Shown piece after piece: positions 35,038 to 46,199 of a DNA stretch of 64,000 nucleotides. The stretch lies in the NCBI GenBank assembly GCA_030765045.1, contig CM060967.1, positions 17,432,284 to 17,496,283 of the forward strand, read 5' to 3'. Under the pieces are notes generated by a model. It ran no database searches. It was not told the DNA's origin and saw only the letters and a list, made by a program, of their open reading frames with translations. This stretch comes from Tenodera sinensis. Lineage: Eukaryota; Arthropoda; Insecta; Mantodea; Mantidae. How positions within the stretch are numbered: the stretch's first letter is position 1; each line of letters opens with the position of its first letter. The position numbers and the translations under genes were made by a program.

Positions 35038-35915
35038 TTAAAAATCTGATGTGTTGCACTCACATGACTTTTTCTACTCTTGTACTAACCTTTCTAACAA
35101 ACTCTTATTCCTATATCTCCATGTTAGTTAAGATAAACATTCGCACAAATTATGTTATTGCTTATTTCCTTGTAGGTGCAAGGGGAATATTAGAATACAG
35201 TAGGCTTTGTGCGATAGTCAAATCTTTTTGACCTTTGAGATTCCGTTCTCTTCGCACGATTAACACATAAAAAAATTAACAACGTTGTTGCATTTCGCTA
35301 AAGCTCTTAAGTTTTCCGAAATTCACACACACAACAAGGAATATCTCCGAAATGGCTCACCCTACAAGAAAATTTATTGAGACATAAATTGTGTATTTTA
35401 GCAAGATCTACATTTTTTGTATAGTATGATTTGGTCTATCTCTAACGGTTTACCAGTTATGCAAAAGTCGTCCAGAGTAAATACGACTACATTTGCTATA
35501 GCCAGAAAATTCAAGATATACATTTCATTTGTCATAAAAATATCTCAAACAAATGACATTTTAATCAAAATCATTATAGCCATTTTCAAGAAAATCAAAA
35601 TTTTCGAAAAATGTTCCATGTAAAGGGTAGTTTAGGGTGGGGCTGTTTTCTTCAAAATCTTCGTGTCGCGTCCTTGAAAGACTTTAAACTTAAATACCAA
35701 CTTTGGTTTTTAACCGACTTTTCGTTTTTGAGTTATGCTGTCCACAGGCTGACAGACACACAGACTGACAGACTGACACACACACGGACCTTTTTCTAAA
35801 AATGCTTTTTTTGGATTCAGGGGGCCTCAAAACATATATTTCCGGTGAAATCTCGACATGGAATTTTTGGGTGGAATACAATACTTCCCCTGCTTACCAG
35901 TAGAGAAAGTAAAAA
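35038..35915 (+). mobile_element. Element A, full-length copy with both termini
   Basis: It runs from AAAAATCTGATGTGTTGCAC and ACTTTTTCTACTCTTG to CTTACCAGTAGAGAAAGTAA. This is one of the best copies for defining both ends. At about 878 bases it lacks the long CA expansion seen elsewhere, having only (ACAC) near 35,777. No protein is encoded. Confidence 0.92.
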
Positions 35916-35924
35916 TATAGCAAA

Positions 35925-36215
35925 GGCAGAAAATGATCAGTGGGGGAAAAGACGGAGAAGTTGAAAACATTGTTTACGCTTTATAAGCTAAATATAGTGA
36001 ATGAACTGAAAATAACATTTAAATTGTGCTATTTTGAGCGATTTGTTTGGTTTAATCTGGCGTGAATACGCATTCCAAGGTTGGCAACATTATCGTAAAG
36101 GCGATTAGAAGCAGAACTGCTGCTCGTGATATCATAGTTTATCGGGAATTGTTTACTGATGTAGTGGCTGGCTGCATTCCTGCCAGGGACCTTCAGTGAA
36201 CAAACTGTAGACGAT
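35925..36215 (+). repeat. Repeat C, copy 2
   Basis: This is the direct counterpart of 30,700-31,015 in opposite orientation. It starts ten bases after an element A terminus. Confidence 0.75.
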
Positions 36216-37065
36216 TAGCCTCTGAATTATGAATATATGGTAACGCAGGACTTAATGTGGCTTCTGTCTTGTTTTTGATGGTACTTGTATTATACAGAAA
36301 CCGAATTTAGTAAAATGCAAGGTTATCATGATTATTTACCGATGACTCCGTAGCTTCCGCTTCTTTACCACTCTCCAATGACAACGGTACTCATGCTGTT
36401 GACTGGACACATAACCGATGACATGTTTATAACTTATAAGTAACCATGACGGCTCAGATCGTTATTCAACTGTTGCTTGTTTCACACCATGTCGTATACA
36501 TCAGAAACTAGATGTGACCAGGTTATTGGTTTATAGCAAGCTGATAAACACAGTTCGAGAAGTTACAGAAACTGCAAATTCACAGAGATGTAATTAAAAT
36601 GTAATCCCACCCAAGAAAAGTGGTTTATTACATAGATATTAGAAGGAAATCTTTCATTAGAAAGTAGAAGGTGTATTATAATATAATGTAACAGACAAAC
36701 TTAAAGCTCTTCTTATAACAAAGAATCGTTTAACCCAATAAATGCTACTTATTTTAAGCAACTTTTGCAACCTTTTCCATAATCGGTACTAAGAATTTGG
36801 AGGTAAATCTAAAGAAAATTAAAAAAGCTTTTTTACGAGGTCAGGTGTATCTTATCCTTTCCCACCTGTGTTTGTCCTCATTACGGTACCATGCCTCTTG
36901 CCCCGTATTGCAACTGTCATTGTTCAGTAGTTATGCCTTATCCCCGTAAAACGATAAGCACTGAGATATGGTACCAACTAGTGCATTCTAATATGTTTTG
37001 TGTACATTTCCCACAATTCCAAACGATGACGCATGTTGAAGAATACTGGTTAATAATGTTTCGTT
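36216..37065. other. Unannotated stretch
   Basis: No gene or repeat is recognised. An 81-residue frame at 36,891-37,136 has no domain and overlaps the start of repeat B. Confidence 0.4.
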
Positions 37066-37320
37066 GGTTAAGAGGCCCTTTATATACCCTCACTCAGTTT
37101 CGAGAATGTTCAACATTCAAAACTTCCAGTTTCTAGAGGAATCTAGTAAAACACTCATCTCAAACGTAAACACTGCAATGGATATGACGTAACGCCTGAT
37201 ATTTATGCAACACACCTAACGTATAGGTAACGCGGGTAGGTTCTTAAGTGACCAATTGTACTAGGAAAACGACCATAGTCTGCACTTATAGTCTACGGCA
37301 CCCTCCGATGGTTTCATGGC
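37066..37320 (+). repeat. Repeat B, copy 2
   Basis: It is similar to 10,320-10,565, with CTCAGTTTCGAGAATGTTC, TAACGCCTGATATTTATGC and CGGGTAGGTTCTTAAG. The family is unknown. Confidence 0.7.
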
Positions 37321-38398
37321 TGTGGGTGGAATACAGTAGATATTTTCTCTCAGGGTGTAAGGGATGTAAGTGCAGATATTTTGATAATTGGTACATTAGT
37401 ATGTATCCATTTCGGTATATTAGTTGTTTTTTCACTTAGTCTATCAGTTTTCCCATAAACCAGTTACAAAGTTCACTGCCTGATGTTTTTTGCAAGGTCA
37501 TAACCGCGCAACGAAATGAATAACGGCTGGCGTATATACTAACAATTTTGCTTCACACCTTGATGTAGGTAGGCGCGAGGTCATTGGCCTTGCAAAAAGC
37601 GTTAGAACTCGGTTCCAGTACACCATTTGTTATCACGACAACGTCATTCCCTCTGCACCACGCGCGCTTAGAGTTACTAACCAACCTGAAAACATAGTAG
37701 TCTTAATAATATAATTCCGGACAGCGATTCGTATTTGAAAGTCGATCAGTATACCTGTAAGTATTAGAGAAAGTAAAAAATGTTGCTTACCTAGAAACAC
37801 AAAACATCACCTCTTTATTTTGCATTACTGTTTAATGCTAATATTGCTATCTGTCACTGGTGTGTAAATAAGCTCTCTGAAAAGGGCTTTTGTTGGGAAT
37901 GAGACAGAAGTTGTGAAGGAAGAGTAATAAAGCTGGAAAGTTTGGTCAGGATGACTCCCAAAAGACACCGCTCCCGCTCTATTTCGCGTCAGATTAAGTG
38001 GGTCAGAGAGGATATTAATTTGGGAATGGGACATGGGGCTCCAGACTAGAAGAGAGAGAGTAAGAGAGGGAGATGACGCCAGACGTACCGACGCTCAGAC
38101 ACGTCGTGAGTCAATTCAAGCCGATAGCTCCTTAGCGGCCGGCACACTTCACAAGTTCAGAGTTTGCTCTTTCATTAATGCTGACATACAGTCAGCAATT
38201 GTTTTCACTGCAGAGCCTTTGTGGTACGCCCAGACCACGTGACTCCCGTAACAGTTGAACAGTCGAGGGCGACGTTTCTACAGCGTTAGAGGGACGAATG
38301 TGGTTCAAGTACTCTACACTCATTAATAGAGCGCCAGATCATTACGGGGCTACGTCCCCAGGAGTATTGCACAGAGGTAAACGCCATCTAGAAGAAAA
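37321..38398. other. Unannotated stretch with an element A end relic
   Basis: At 37,760-37,784 the word GTAAGTATTAGAGAAAGTAA is a remnant of the element A right terminus. Short frames here have no domains. Confidence 0.45.
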
Positions 38399-39127
38399 AA
38401 CAACTGACATGTTGCACTCACATGACTTTCTCTACTCTTGTACTAACCATTCTTACAAACTCTTATTCCTACATTTTCTTCGTGTTAGTTGAGATAAACT
38501 TTTGCAGAAATTATCTTATTGTTTAGTTCCCTGTAAGTGCAAGGGGAATGTGGGAATACAGTAGACTTTGAGCGATAGTAAAATCTTTTAAAGCTTTGAG
38601 ATTCCGTTCTCTTTGCACGCTTAACATATAAAAAAATGAACAACGATGTTGCATTTCACGAAAGTTTTGTTTTCCGAAATTGACACACGTAACAAGGAAT
38701 ATCTCCGATGTGGTTCACTCTACAAAAACATTTATTCAGACATAAGTTGTGTGTTTTAGCGAGATCTACATTTTTTGTATAGTAAGATTTGGTCTCTCCC
38801 TTACGGTTTACGGGTTATTCAAAAGTCATCTAGAGTAAACAGGACTACATAGGCTATAGCCAGAAAATTCAAAATATACATTTCATTTGTCATAGAAATG
38901 TCTTAAACATGTGACATTTTAATCAAAGTTGTTAGAGCCATTTTCAAGAAAGTCAAAGTTTTCGAAAAATTTTCCATGTAAACGGTAATTTAAGGTGGGG
39001 CTATTTTCTTTAAAATCTTCGTGTCGCATCCTTGACATTAAACTTAAATACCAACTTTGGTTTTTAACCGACTTTTCGTTTTTGAGTAATGCTGTCCACA
39101 GACTGACATACAGAAGACAGACAGACA

Positions 39128-39165
<38 letters not shown>
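38399..39165 (+). mobile_element. Element A, copy ending in a CA tract
   Basis: It starts ACTGACATGTTGCACTCAC and ACTTTCTCTACTCTTG, follows the family closely and stops in an expanded (CA)n tract at 39,129-39,163. The distal 130 bases are replaced by an inverted second copy. Confidence 0.9.
39129..39163. repeat. (CA)n microsatellite inside element A
   Basis: The CA repeat sits at the same internal position as shorter CA or GT runs in other element A copies, so it belongs to the element and has expanded here. Confidence 0.9.
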
Positions 39166-39169
<4 letters not shown>

Positions 39170-39176
39170 TGGATCT

Positions 39177-39706
39177 TGATTAAAATCCCATATGTTTGAG
39201 ATATTTTTATGACAAATGAAATGTATATCTTGAATTTTCTGGCTATAGCCCCTGTAGTCGTATTTACTCTGGACGACTTTTGCATAACTGGTAAACCGTT
39301 AGAGATAGACCAAATCATACTATACAAAAGACGTAGATCATGCTAAAATACACAATTTATATCTGAATAAATTTTCTTGTAAGGTGAACCATTTCGGAGA
39401 TATTCCTTGTTATGTGTGTGAGTTTCGGAAAACTTAAAGCTTTCGTGAAATGGAACATCGTTGTTCATTTTTTATATAATAAGTGTGCAAAGAGAACGGA
39501 ATCTCAAAGCTTTAAAAAGATTTGATTATCGCACAAAGTCTACTGTATTCTAACATTCCCCTTGTACCTACAAGAAAATAAGCAATAAGATAATTTGTAC
39601 AAATGTTTATCTCAACTAACACGAAGAAGATATAGGAATAAGAGTTCGTAAGAATGGTCAGTACAAGAGTAGAGAAAGTCATGTGAGTGCAACACATCAG
39701 ATTTTT
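39177..39706 (-). mobile_element. Element A, inverted partner copy
   Basis: It runs from the TTGATTAAAAT block to AGTAGAGAAAGTCATGTG and AGTGCAACACATCAG in reverse orientation. With the preceding forward copy it makes a large imperfect inverted repeat with arms of more than 500 bases around the CA tract. Confidence 0.9.
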
Positions 39707-39719
39707 TTTAACAGTGTTT

Positions 39720-40010
39720 CTCCAGATTGAACCAAATTAAAAGTCTATATCGCAATATGTTTCGCGACGATCACTTGGTGGATCTTCTAAGGCTATGCAC
39801 TTCGACTTTGTCGCCAAATATCGATTGACTTCTTAAACGTAAGCAGTACTAAAGAAGTCACTAACGAACAAATGTTTATCGCATAAGATTTGAAAGTGCT
39901 TTCCTAAATCAAACGCAACGTATATGTTATCAATTGTCTACTTCAATATAGCTGGTATACGCTATATAAAAATAAACGACAGTCGGTAAGAAGTCATATA
40001 AATACAACCA
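39720..40010 (+). repeat. Repeat D, copy 2
   Basis: It carries TGTCGCCAAATATCGATTG, ACTTCTTAAACGTAAG and GCATAAGATTTGAAAGTGC in the same order as the segments flanking the SINE at 32.3 kb. Confidence 0.55.
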
Positions 40011-40790
40011 TTTTTAGTTGTGCTTTTGAGGTTAGGCTTTGTTTCATCAATTATTTATCGATTGTAAAAGAGTTATTTAATGAATGTTGTTCGCTTGGGA
40101 GACGGCATTTCCTATGTTTAACGCATTGTTTCTTGTAGGAATAAACTTAAGCTGCGTACCACAGTTTCAAATCCAATCTGTGCAGTTATAATTTAAACAC
40201 GTTGGGAAGAGGAATGGAGCTCGGGGCCATGTTCCATGGAAGAGCGAGAATTAAATAAAGGACTGGCACGCGCTTTCAAGGCTGCTGGAGCAAAATTAAA
40301 TTGCAGTAAACTAACCACTTCATTCGGCCTTCCCCAGTTCAGTAATAGCCCCTCTGCAGGCTTACCAGTACTGCCTTCCCCCGTACCCCGCTTCTCCCGC
40401 ATTGCTGCAGACTTTCTGCATCCCGGTATTGATACGCTGGTTCCGCTGCTGAATTGCTCTTCACTTCAGGCACCTACCATTTCAAAAATCACGTGACATT
40501 CTCTACACAACGGGAATAGGAAAATACAGTAGGCTTAAGCGATTATGAAAGCTTTTGCTATGTGATGTCTAGGGAACTTATGTTTATGATGTCATACTTT
40601 GTGTTGTGGTTTATTCCATGGAAAACATAAGCGAAGCACGATTTTATCAATGAAGATTAAAATTATGCAATTCTCAATTCTCTCTATTTTGACTTTTTCA
40701 ACTTTTTTTTGGTCATTTTCGTATTTTCCATATTATAGTCATATTTTTCTCCTAAATTTTCCTATTTTTGTCATATTTTTATATTTCTAT
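40011..40790. other. Unannotated stretch with a degenerate element A fragment
   Basis: At 40,485-40,565, CACGTGACATTCTCTAC followed by GGAAAATACAGTAGGC looks like a collapsed element A 5' part. The open frames at 40,193-40,496 on both strands have no domain. Confidence 0.4.
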
Positions 40791-40794
40791 TCTA

Positions 40795-40945
40795 GTTTGT
40801 CGTATGTGCGAGAACCCGGAGGAAACCCGTTCGTGCACCGCCGCCTTGTTCACCACAAATCCCATGTGCGGTCATCTGGGATCAAACCCGGGCCGGTTTG
40901 GTGTGAGGCGAATGGTGCAATCACTCGGCCACGGCGTGTCCAGTT
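40795..40945 (-). repeat. tRNA-derived SINE, family S3 (reverse orientation)
   Basis: On the minus strand the head reads GCCGTGGCCGAGTGATTGC, then a B box GGTTTGATCCC, then CACATGGGATTTGTGGTGAAC. It is truncated in the body near GGGTTTCCTCCGGGTTC. Confidence 0.85.
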
Positions 40946-41054
40946 ATAGAACCGTGGTACCAACAGGCAAATAGAATTTGCCTCAGGAGAACCTAAACAG
41001 GAGGTTTACACAACTTACAACATATGTCATACAAAGCATTATATATTAATGTCT
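40946..41054. other. Short spacer
   Basis: No feature is seen. Confidence 0.3.
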
Positions 41055-41198
41055 AATATAGCTACAAGGAAATAAACAGTAATTTCTACAAATGTTTATC
41101 TCGACTAACACGAAGAAAATATAGGAATAAGACTTTGCAAGAAAAGCTAGTACAAGAGTAGAGAAAGTAATGTGAGTGCAACACATCAGATTTTTTAA
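41055..41198 (-). mobile_element. Element A, terminal fragment (reverse orientation)
   Basis: It contains CTACAAGGAAATAA, TTTATCTCGACTAACACG, GTACAAGAGTAGAGAAAGT and AGTGCAACACATCAG, the last 140 bases of the family. Confidence 0.85.
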
Positions 41199-41817
41199 CT
41201 TTACGTTATCCTTGTCATTGTAAATGGCGCCTAAGGATCCACCCGTGTTCCTCCAGAAAACAGTCCTGAACCTTCCAGGTACTTTGCATTCACGGAAGTA
41301 CAGCGACGCAATTTGCAGTGTGTTACGTCATCGTGGCCGTCCTTGAGCGCCGATGCGTGATGGATCGCAGTGAGGAATTCTATAGACCTTATTCCCCAAC
41401 AGCAGCACCAGCCACAAGGGTCCAATAAAATGTGGCTTTAATGCAGATTACGTGGTCCCAAAGGAACTTAACCGTGAGTAATCCATAATGGCCAGGAAAG
41501 GGCTACTCTACGGATTATATTTGTTTGGAAAAGTGAGGGGCGTTGTCCCATTTTCTAATAGACGCTGAACATGCACAGGAAAATATTAAAGTGACGGCTT
41601 GACAGTGTTATGGGAAAATAACATCTACCTTGGGTAAAATATAACATTCAGTTTTGCCTTCTGCGCACATCATGATATCCTTCCTCTATGCTACACAGAT
41701 TGTCGAAGGTTCGTTTATATTTTCGTTTCTATATAGCACGTAAATATATGCTTGTTTTTATCGTACAAACATTTGACAAATGAATCATATTTCCTCCAGG
41801 TAACCATGTTGGTCTGG
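41199..41817. other. Unannotated stretch
   Basis: There is no frame or repeat that I can assign. Confidence 0.4.
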
Positions 41818-42000
41818 ATGGTTCAGTTAGTTAAACGCTGGCCAACTGATCCAAGTTCGCGAGTTCAAATCCGGCCCAAACCGATGGATTTTAAGTGTGC
41901 TTAAAAACGACAGCTCCATGTCAGTAGATTACTGGCATGTAAAATAACTCCGGCGGTACGAAATTCCGGCACACCGGCGACACTGATATGATCCTAGTGA
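41818..42000 (+). repeat. tRNA-derived SINE, family S1
   Basis: GGATGGTTCAGTTAGTTAAACGC forms a degenerate A-box region, and GAGTTCAAATCCGGCC the B box. The body has CTCCATGTCAGTAGATTACT and CCGGCACACCGGCGACACTG. This is the only plus-orientation S1 copy. The next element A terminus abuts its 3' end. Confidence 0.88.
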
Positions 42001-42126
42001 AGTAGAGGAAGTATTGTATTCCACCCAAAAATTCGATGTCAAGATTTCACCGGAAATATATGTTTTGAGGTCCCCTGAACCCCCAAAAAACATTTTTAGA
42101 AAAAGGTCCGTGTGTGTATGTGTGTG
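42001..42126 (-). mobile_element. Element A, terminal fragment (reverse orientation)
   Basis: It runs from AAGTAGAGGAAGTATTG through TTTCACCGGAAATATATG to the AAAAAGGTCCGTGTGTG block, then is replaced by hAT-related sequence. Confidence 0.85.
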
Positions 42127-42129
42127 CAA

Positions 42130-42787
42130 CTCGTGCGATAATTATGGGGGTGTATGATAATTTCGATACCGGCGAAATATCATTTTCACTGGTTTGTCAC
42201 GCAATCGAAATGAAATTAATTACAAATAACGACACCACTTTTGCCCTCATGACCTGTCTCCACCCCTCTAAGGCAACCATTTCATATCCTACTAATCCTT
42301 CTACTCTTTATCCTCTTGTTGCCAGTGTGCCCAGATCTGGCAATCTCAATGAAGAAGGCACTGTTCAGAAAATTGGTGATGAATGGAGAAAACTTGGAAT
42401 ACGTGATATTACGTGTGAAATAAAGAACATACCTGAACCTGGCAGTTTCTGGAGTGCTATTAAACACATGTATCACCTTGATGGAAATACTGATTTCAAA
42501 GAACTGGCGGAGGATGCTTTATCAGTAATTTCATTGCCCCACAGAAACCCTTCTTGTGAAAGATTTTTTCCAAACTAGGTTTAATAAAAAACAAAATTAG
42601 AAACAGATTGGTGCTAGATACGGTAAATGGACTTATTCGGTCGTCTCAGCTTATGAAAGAATGTGGTGGAAATATGCAAGCCACCGAGATGCTAAAGTTT
42701 ATCTCAACAACAAATTTGTATAATACTGCAACAGTTGAGGAAGACGATGAACTTTCAGATGAATACTGCGAAAAACATAAGTGCTAA
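42130..42787 (+). pseudogene. hAT transposase C-terminus, frameshifted
   Basis: hAT transposases cut and paste elements with 8-base target duplications; their C-terminus holds the last part of the RNase H fold and the hATC dimerisation region. Here the first frame contains FWSAIKHM, then FKELAEDALSVISLPHRNPSCERFF, the classic hATC motif (usually LPHSNASCERVFS). After a T run at about 42,563-42,569 the frame shifts by one, and homology continues as KLGLIKNKIRNRLVLD and NGLIRSSQLMKE, ending at a stop at 42,785. The upstream part (from 42,150) is open but less clearly homologous, and the N-terminal BED finger and first catalytic residues are absent. It is a dead 5'-truncated copy. The inverted termini were not found. 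Confidence 0.82.
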
Positions 42788-43158
42788 AATTGTAATACTG
42801 ATTGAGGTCATCAATCTTGTAAGTGGATACCATAAACATAAATACTATTACATTTTCATAAGTGTTATGCTGATACATTTATTGCTGTAGCGTTTGGTTT
42901 ATGATGTACGGTAATTTTGAATCCAAATGTATAATTTTGAGTAGCCGGTACGATAATTTTACTTTTAAACATTAGCTACCCTGTTCCTACTGCACCGCTA
43001 GCTTGTTTAAGTGTACTTTTGGAGGTCGTGAAAACCATACCAATCTGGCATTCATTTAGGATAAACAGCGGATGGAGAAAGTTGTCTACTCTAACACAAT
43101 AGATTTCCTTCTAATTTATGGGGGCTTCAGAGCTACATTTCGGATGTAATTGCGATAA
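42788..43158. other. Downstream flank of the hAT remnant
   Basis: TACGATAATTTTAC near 42,950 and TGCGATAATTATGG near 42,134 are loosely similar, but I cannot make convincing termini. Nothing else is seen. Confidence 0.35.
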
Positions 43159-43159
43159 T

Positions 43160-43292
43160 GAATGGCCAAACGCCGTAGTTCCCTACCTTAGTTAAGAGGC
43201 AGCACAGCTGTAATCAAGCGGCGCTTGAACCGGAGCTCCTGAGGTTACCAACCTCACGTTTCAGCAACCGCTAGAGCAATCGATACTTCACT
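43160..43292 (-). repeat. Possible tRNA-derived SINE (reverse orientation)
   Basis: On the minus strand, TTGCTCTAGCGGTTGCTG resembles an A box, and CCGGTTCAAGCGCC a B box about 45 bases later. No other copy was seen in the window. Confidence 0.5.
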
Positions 43293-44080
43293 CAATTTCG
43301 CAAATGGAATCCTCATGCACATGTAAAGCTCTCCAGTCTTACACAAAAAGCACAACAAACCAACAACTTAGAGAAGAAAGTACGAGTACATCAAACAAAA
43401 CAAAACAATAGACCCGCTTTCACAAGGCAGAGTAAACGATAGGTATCGATTACCGTGCATGCTCAACGAGTATGTTTCTTACTGTCCACAAGTTCTCTTT
43501 AAATTAGATTAACAAGATGAAACCGTGAGTTACATTTAGTAAGTCATTTAATGAATGGAACTGCATAAATAGTATAACCCTTATTTTGTATTATTGTTAT
43601 TTTTCTGTAACATATTACGGAATAGCATTCATACTATAAACATAATAAGAAACGACAGGTGTACAATAATACACAAACAGTATATCGATTCAATCGACAA
43701 ATGAACGCGATAATCGATAGTGCATCACGCGGTGACAACGATGGTAATACCAGAACGCTTTTGAATAAAATAAGGGAAACAGAAGCAAAATACCAATTAC
43801 TACAGAACTCTGTTCTTAAAATCATATCAACGATGATGCAAACACAGGACAGAAAATAAATGTTACAAATCACAATGTAGTATTCAGTAGAACTGCTTTT
43901 ATTTTTTTAATGCTACGACCCAATAACTAAACAGTGGTCATTCATAAATAACCAAAATAAGATATGCATATTAAGATATCATCTTAAAAGTGGGAAATAA
44001 TTCGTTTTATTTAATTTGAGTCTTAAGTAACATGTTTTTCGTTCACAAAAGGAGCCCTGCTTATTACCCATATTCTAACC
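43293..44080. other. Unannotated stretch
   Basis: A 66-residue frame at 43,659-43,859 has an open, plausible composition but no domain I recognise; an overlapping minus-strand frame is equally open. Confidence 0.35.
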
Positions 44081-44084
44081 TCAG

Positions 44085-44165
44085 TCTAACTCGTTGTGCC
44101 TCGCTTTGGTGCTTCGTGGTGCAGGGGATTGCGGGTTCGAGTCTCGTCTCGGGCATGGGTGTCTT
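44085..44165 (+). repeat. tRNA-derived SINE head
   Basis: GGTGCAGGGGATTGCGGGTTCGAGTCTC contains a strong B-box match (GGGTTCGAGTC). The A box is degraded. The downstream body is not shared with other copies here. Confidence 0.55.
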
Positions 44166-44972
44166 GTGCATATATGAGACAGCAAAGGAATAAACAACTA
44201 ATATAATAACGAAAACCAACAAGGTGGGAAAAAATTAAATAAAATAAATAAAAATACAAAAGGAAAAGAAAAAAGAAAGAAATAAACGAGCGAGGTGGCA
44301 CCGTTGGCCACTATGACGGGCGTAAAAATCCTTAACTTAGTTTCCTTCGGAAGGGAAGTAAAGCCGGTGCTCCCGTGTCATACATTTACGGCATGTAAAA
44401 AACCTCTATGAGCAAAATTAAGCTATCTTTCATGCCCAATGTAGAATGGGACGCTGAGAACCACAGCCTATGTACCTGTATTTGTTCCTAATGGTGATTG
44501 TAAAGGAGCTCTTTCAGTGTTCAATATTTTGTCTGATAAAAGAACCAATATTACAGCAGGGAACTTAGAAACCATACTTACTTGTTATTTCAATGAACAT
44601 GCCACATATAGCATTTGAAATGTAAATCATAACAGTAATATTTGATACTTTATTTCACAGCTTTTAGCCTTCTTTTTATACTGACATTCACAATTTTTAT
44701 TCACCATAAAATTGTGTCCCTAGTAAATGGTAAATTGTAAGAGAAACAAACATGAATATATCTTTAAATCCCACAATTTACTTCAAATAAATTTTCTGAT
44801 ACATTATCTATTTTTGACATATTTTTTGTTATTGGTTTACATTTTTCAGTTCTTTGTCATTTCTTAAGTATTGCCAACTTTAATTTGTATCTTGCAATGT
44901 CATGGAAAGAGCATGGAATTTCATGCCAGTATATAGCGACCCACATTTAACAATGCTCTACCTCTTCTGTGG
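44166..44972. other. Unannotated AT-rich stretch
   Basis: No gene or known repeat is visible. Confidence 0.4.
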
Positions 44973-44973
44973 C

Positions 44974-45225
44974 GGCGCCGTGGCCGAGCGGTTAGCGCGC
45001 TCGCCTATCACCTAGGCGGCCCGGGTTCGATCCCAGGGACTCGCATGTGGTATTCGTGGTGGACGAAGCGGCGTCAGGGCGGGTTTTCTCCGGGTGCTCC
45101 GGTTTCCCCCGCCATCTCATTCCACCGGTGCTCCATCTTCATTCCATGTATCATCAGTGTCACCGCCTGCGGTGCCGTAGTAGTAAAAGCGGGCGTTAAA
45201 CACTACAACAACAACCACAACCTCT
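44974..45225 (+). repeat. tRNA-derived SINE, family S3, full-length
   Basis: The head GCGCCGTGGCCGAGCGGTTA has a Ser/Leu-type tRNA A-box region, and GGGTTCGATCCC is a perfect B box. The body runs through GTGGTGGACGAAGCGG, CTCCGGTTTCCCCCGCC and AGTAAAAGCGGGCGTTAAAC to an ACAACAACAACC tail. It is the reference copy for the family in this window and is little diverged, suggesting recent activity. Confidence 0.92.
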
Positions 45226-45354
45226 TCTGTGCCTATGACATCAAGTAACTCAACTGTTTATGCAAATCTTTACCTCAATTAGCTTGCAACAGATAGAAGA
45301 ATAAGCTTTTGCAAGGATAATTAAAACAACATACCTAAAATAAACAGTAGTGGT
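45226..45354. other. Short spacer
   Basis: No feature is seen. Confidence 0.3.
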
Positions 45355-46199
45355 TTGAGGTCATGTGAGTGTAACATGTCAGTTTTTACTTTCTCTACTA
45401 CGTTTAGTAGAGGAAGTATTGTATTCCACCAAAAAATTCCATGTCAGATTTCACTGGAAATAATTGTTTTGAGGCCCCCTGAATCCAACAAAAGCATTTT
45501 TAGAAAAAGGTCCGTGTGTGTGTCTCAAAAACAAAAAGTCGGTTAAAAACCAAAGTTGGTATTTAAGTATACTGTCTTTCAAGGATGCGACATTAAGATT
45601 TTGAAGAAAATAGCCCCACCCTAAACTACCCTTTACATGGAAAATTTTGATTTTCTTGAAAATGGCTCTAATGATTTTGATTAAAATGCCATATGTTTAA
45701 GATATTCTTATGACAAATGAAATGTATATCTTGAATTTTCTGGCTATAGCTCATGTAGTCCTATTTACTCTGGATGACTTTTGCATAACTGACAAACTGT
45801 AAGAGACCAAATCTTACTATACAAACAATGTAGATCTTGCCAAAACACACAATTTATGTCCAAATAATTATTTTTGTAGAGTGAACCATTCGGAGATATT
45901 CCTCGTTATTTGTGTAAGTTTTGGAGAAGTCCTACTTCTGTCAAATGGACATCGCTATTCATTTTTGTATACTAACCATGCAAAGAGAACGGAGTTTGAA
46001 AGCTTTAAAAGATTTGACTATCACTCAAAGCCTAATGTATTCCCATGTTCCCATTGCACGTGCAAGAAAACGAGCAATAAGATAATTTCTGCAAATGTTT
46101 ATCACAACTAACACAAACAAGATATAGGAATAGGAGTTTGTAAGAATGGTTAGTACAAGAGTAGAGAAAGTCATGTGAGTGCAAAACATCAGATTTTTT
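45355..46199 (-). mobile_element. Element A, full-length copy with a tandem junction
   Basis: The left side reads GTCATGTGAGTGTAACATG and then CAGTTTTTACTTTCTCTACT. The far-end flank of one unit is thus joined directly to the start of the next, as in a head-to-tail tandem. The copy continues through all family blocks to AGTAGAGAAAGTCATGTG and AAAACATCAG. Confidence 0.9.

Noticed and set aside
40193..40496. Paired open frames on both strands at 40.2-40.5 kb
   Set aside because: Neither shows a domain, splice sites or conservation that I can recognise; probably chance frames in a GC-richer patch.
3092..45020. tRNA genes at A/B-box pairs
   Set aside because: The boxes are present, but acceptor and anticodon stems do not pair and family-specific SINE bodies follow, so they are tRNA-derived SINEs.
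3179..46199. Element A as a Helitron
   Set aside because: One end starts TC after A, but no CTRR end with a 3' hairpin is found and the other terminus carries an inverted ACTTTCTCTACT.
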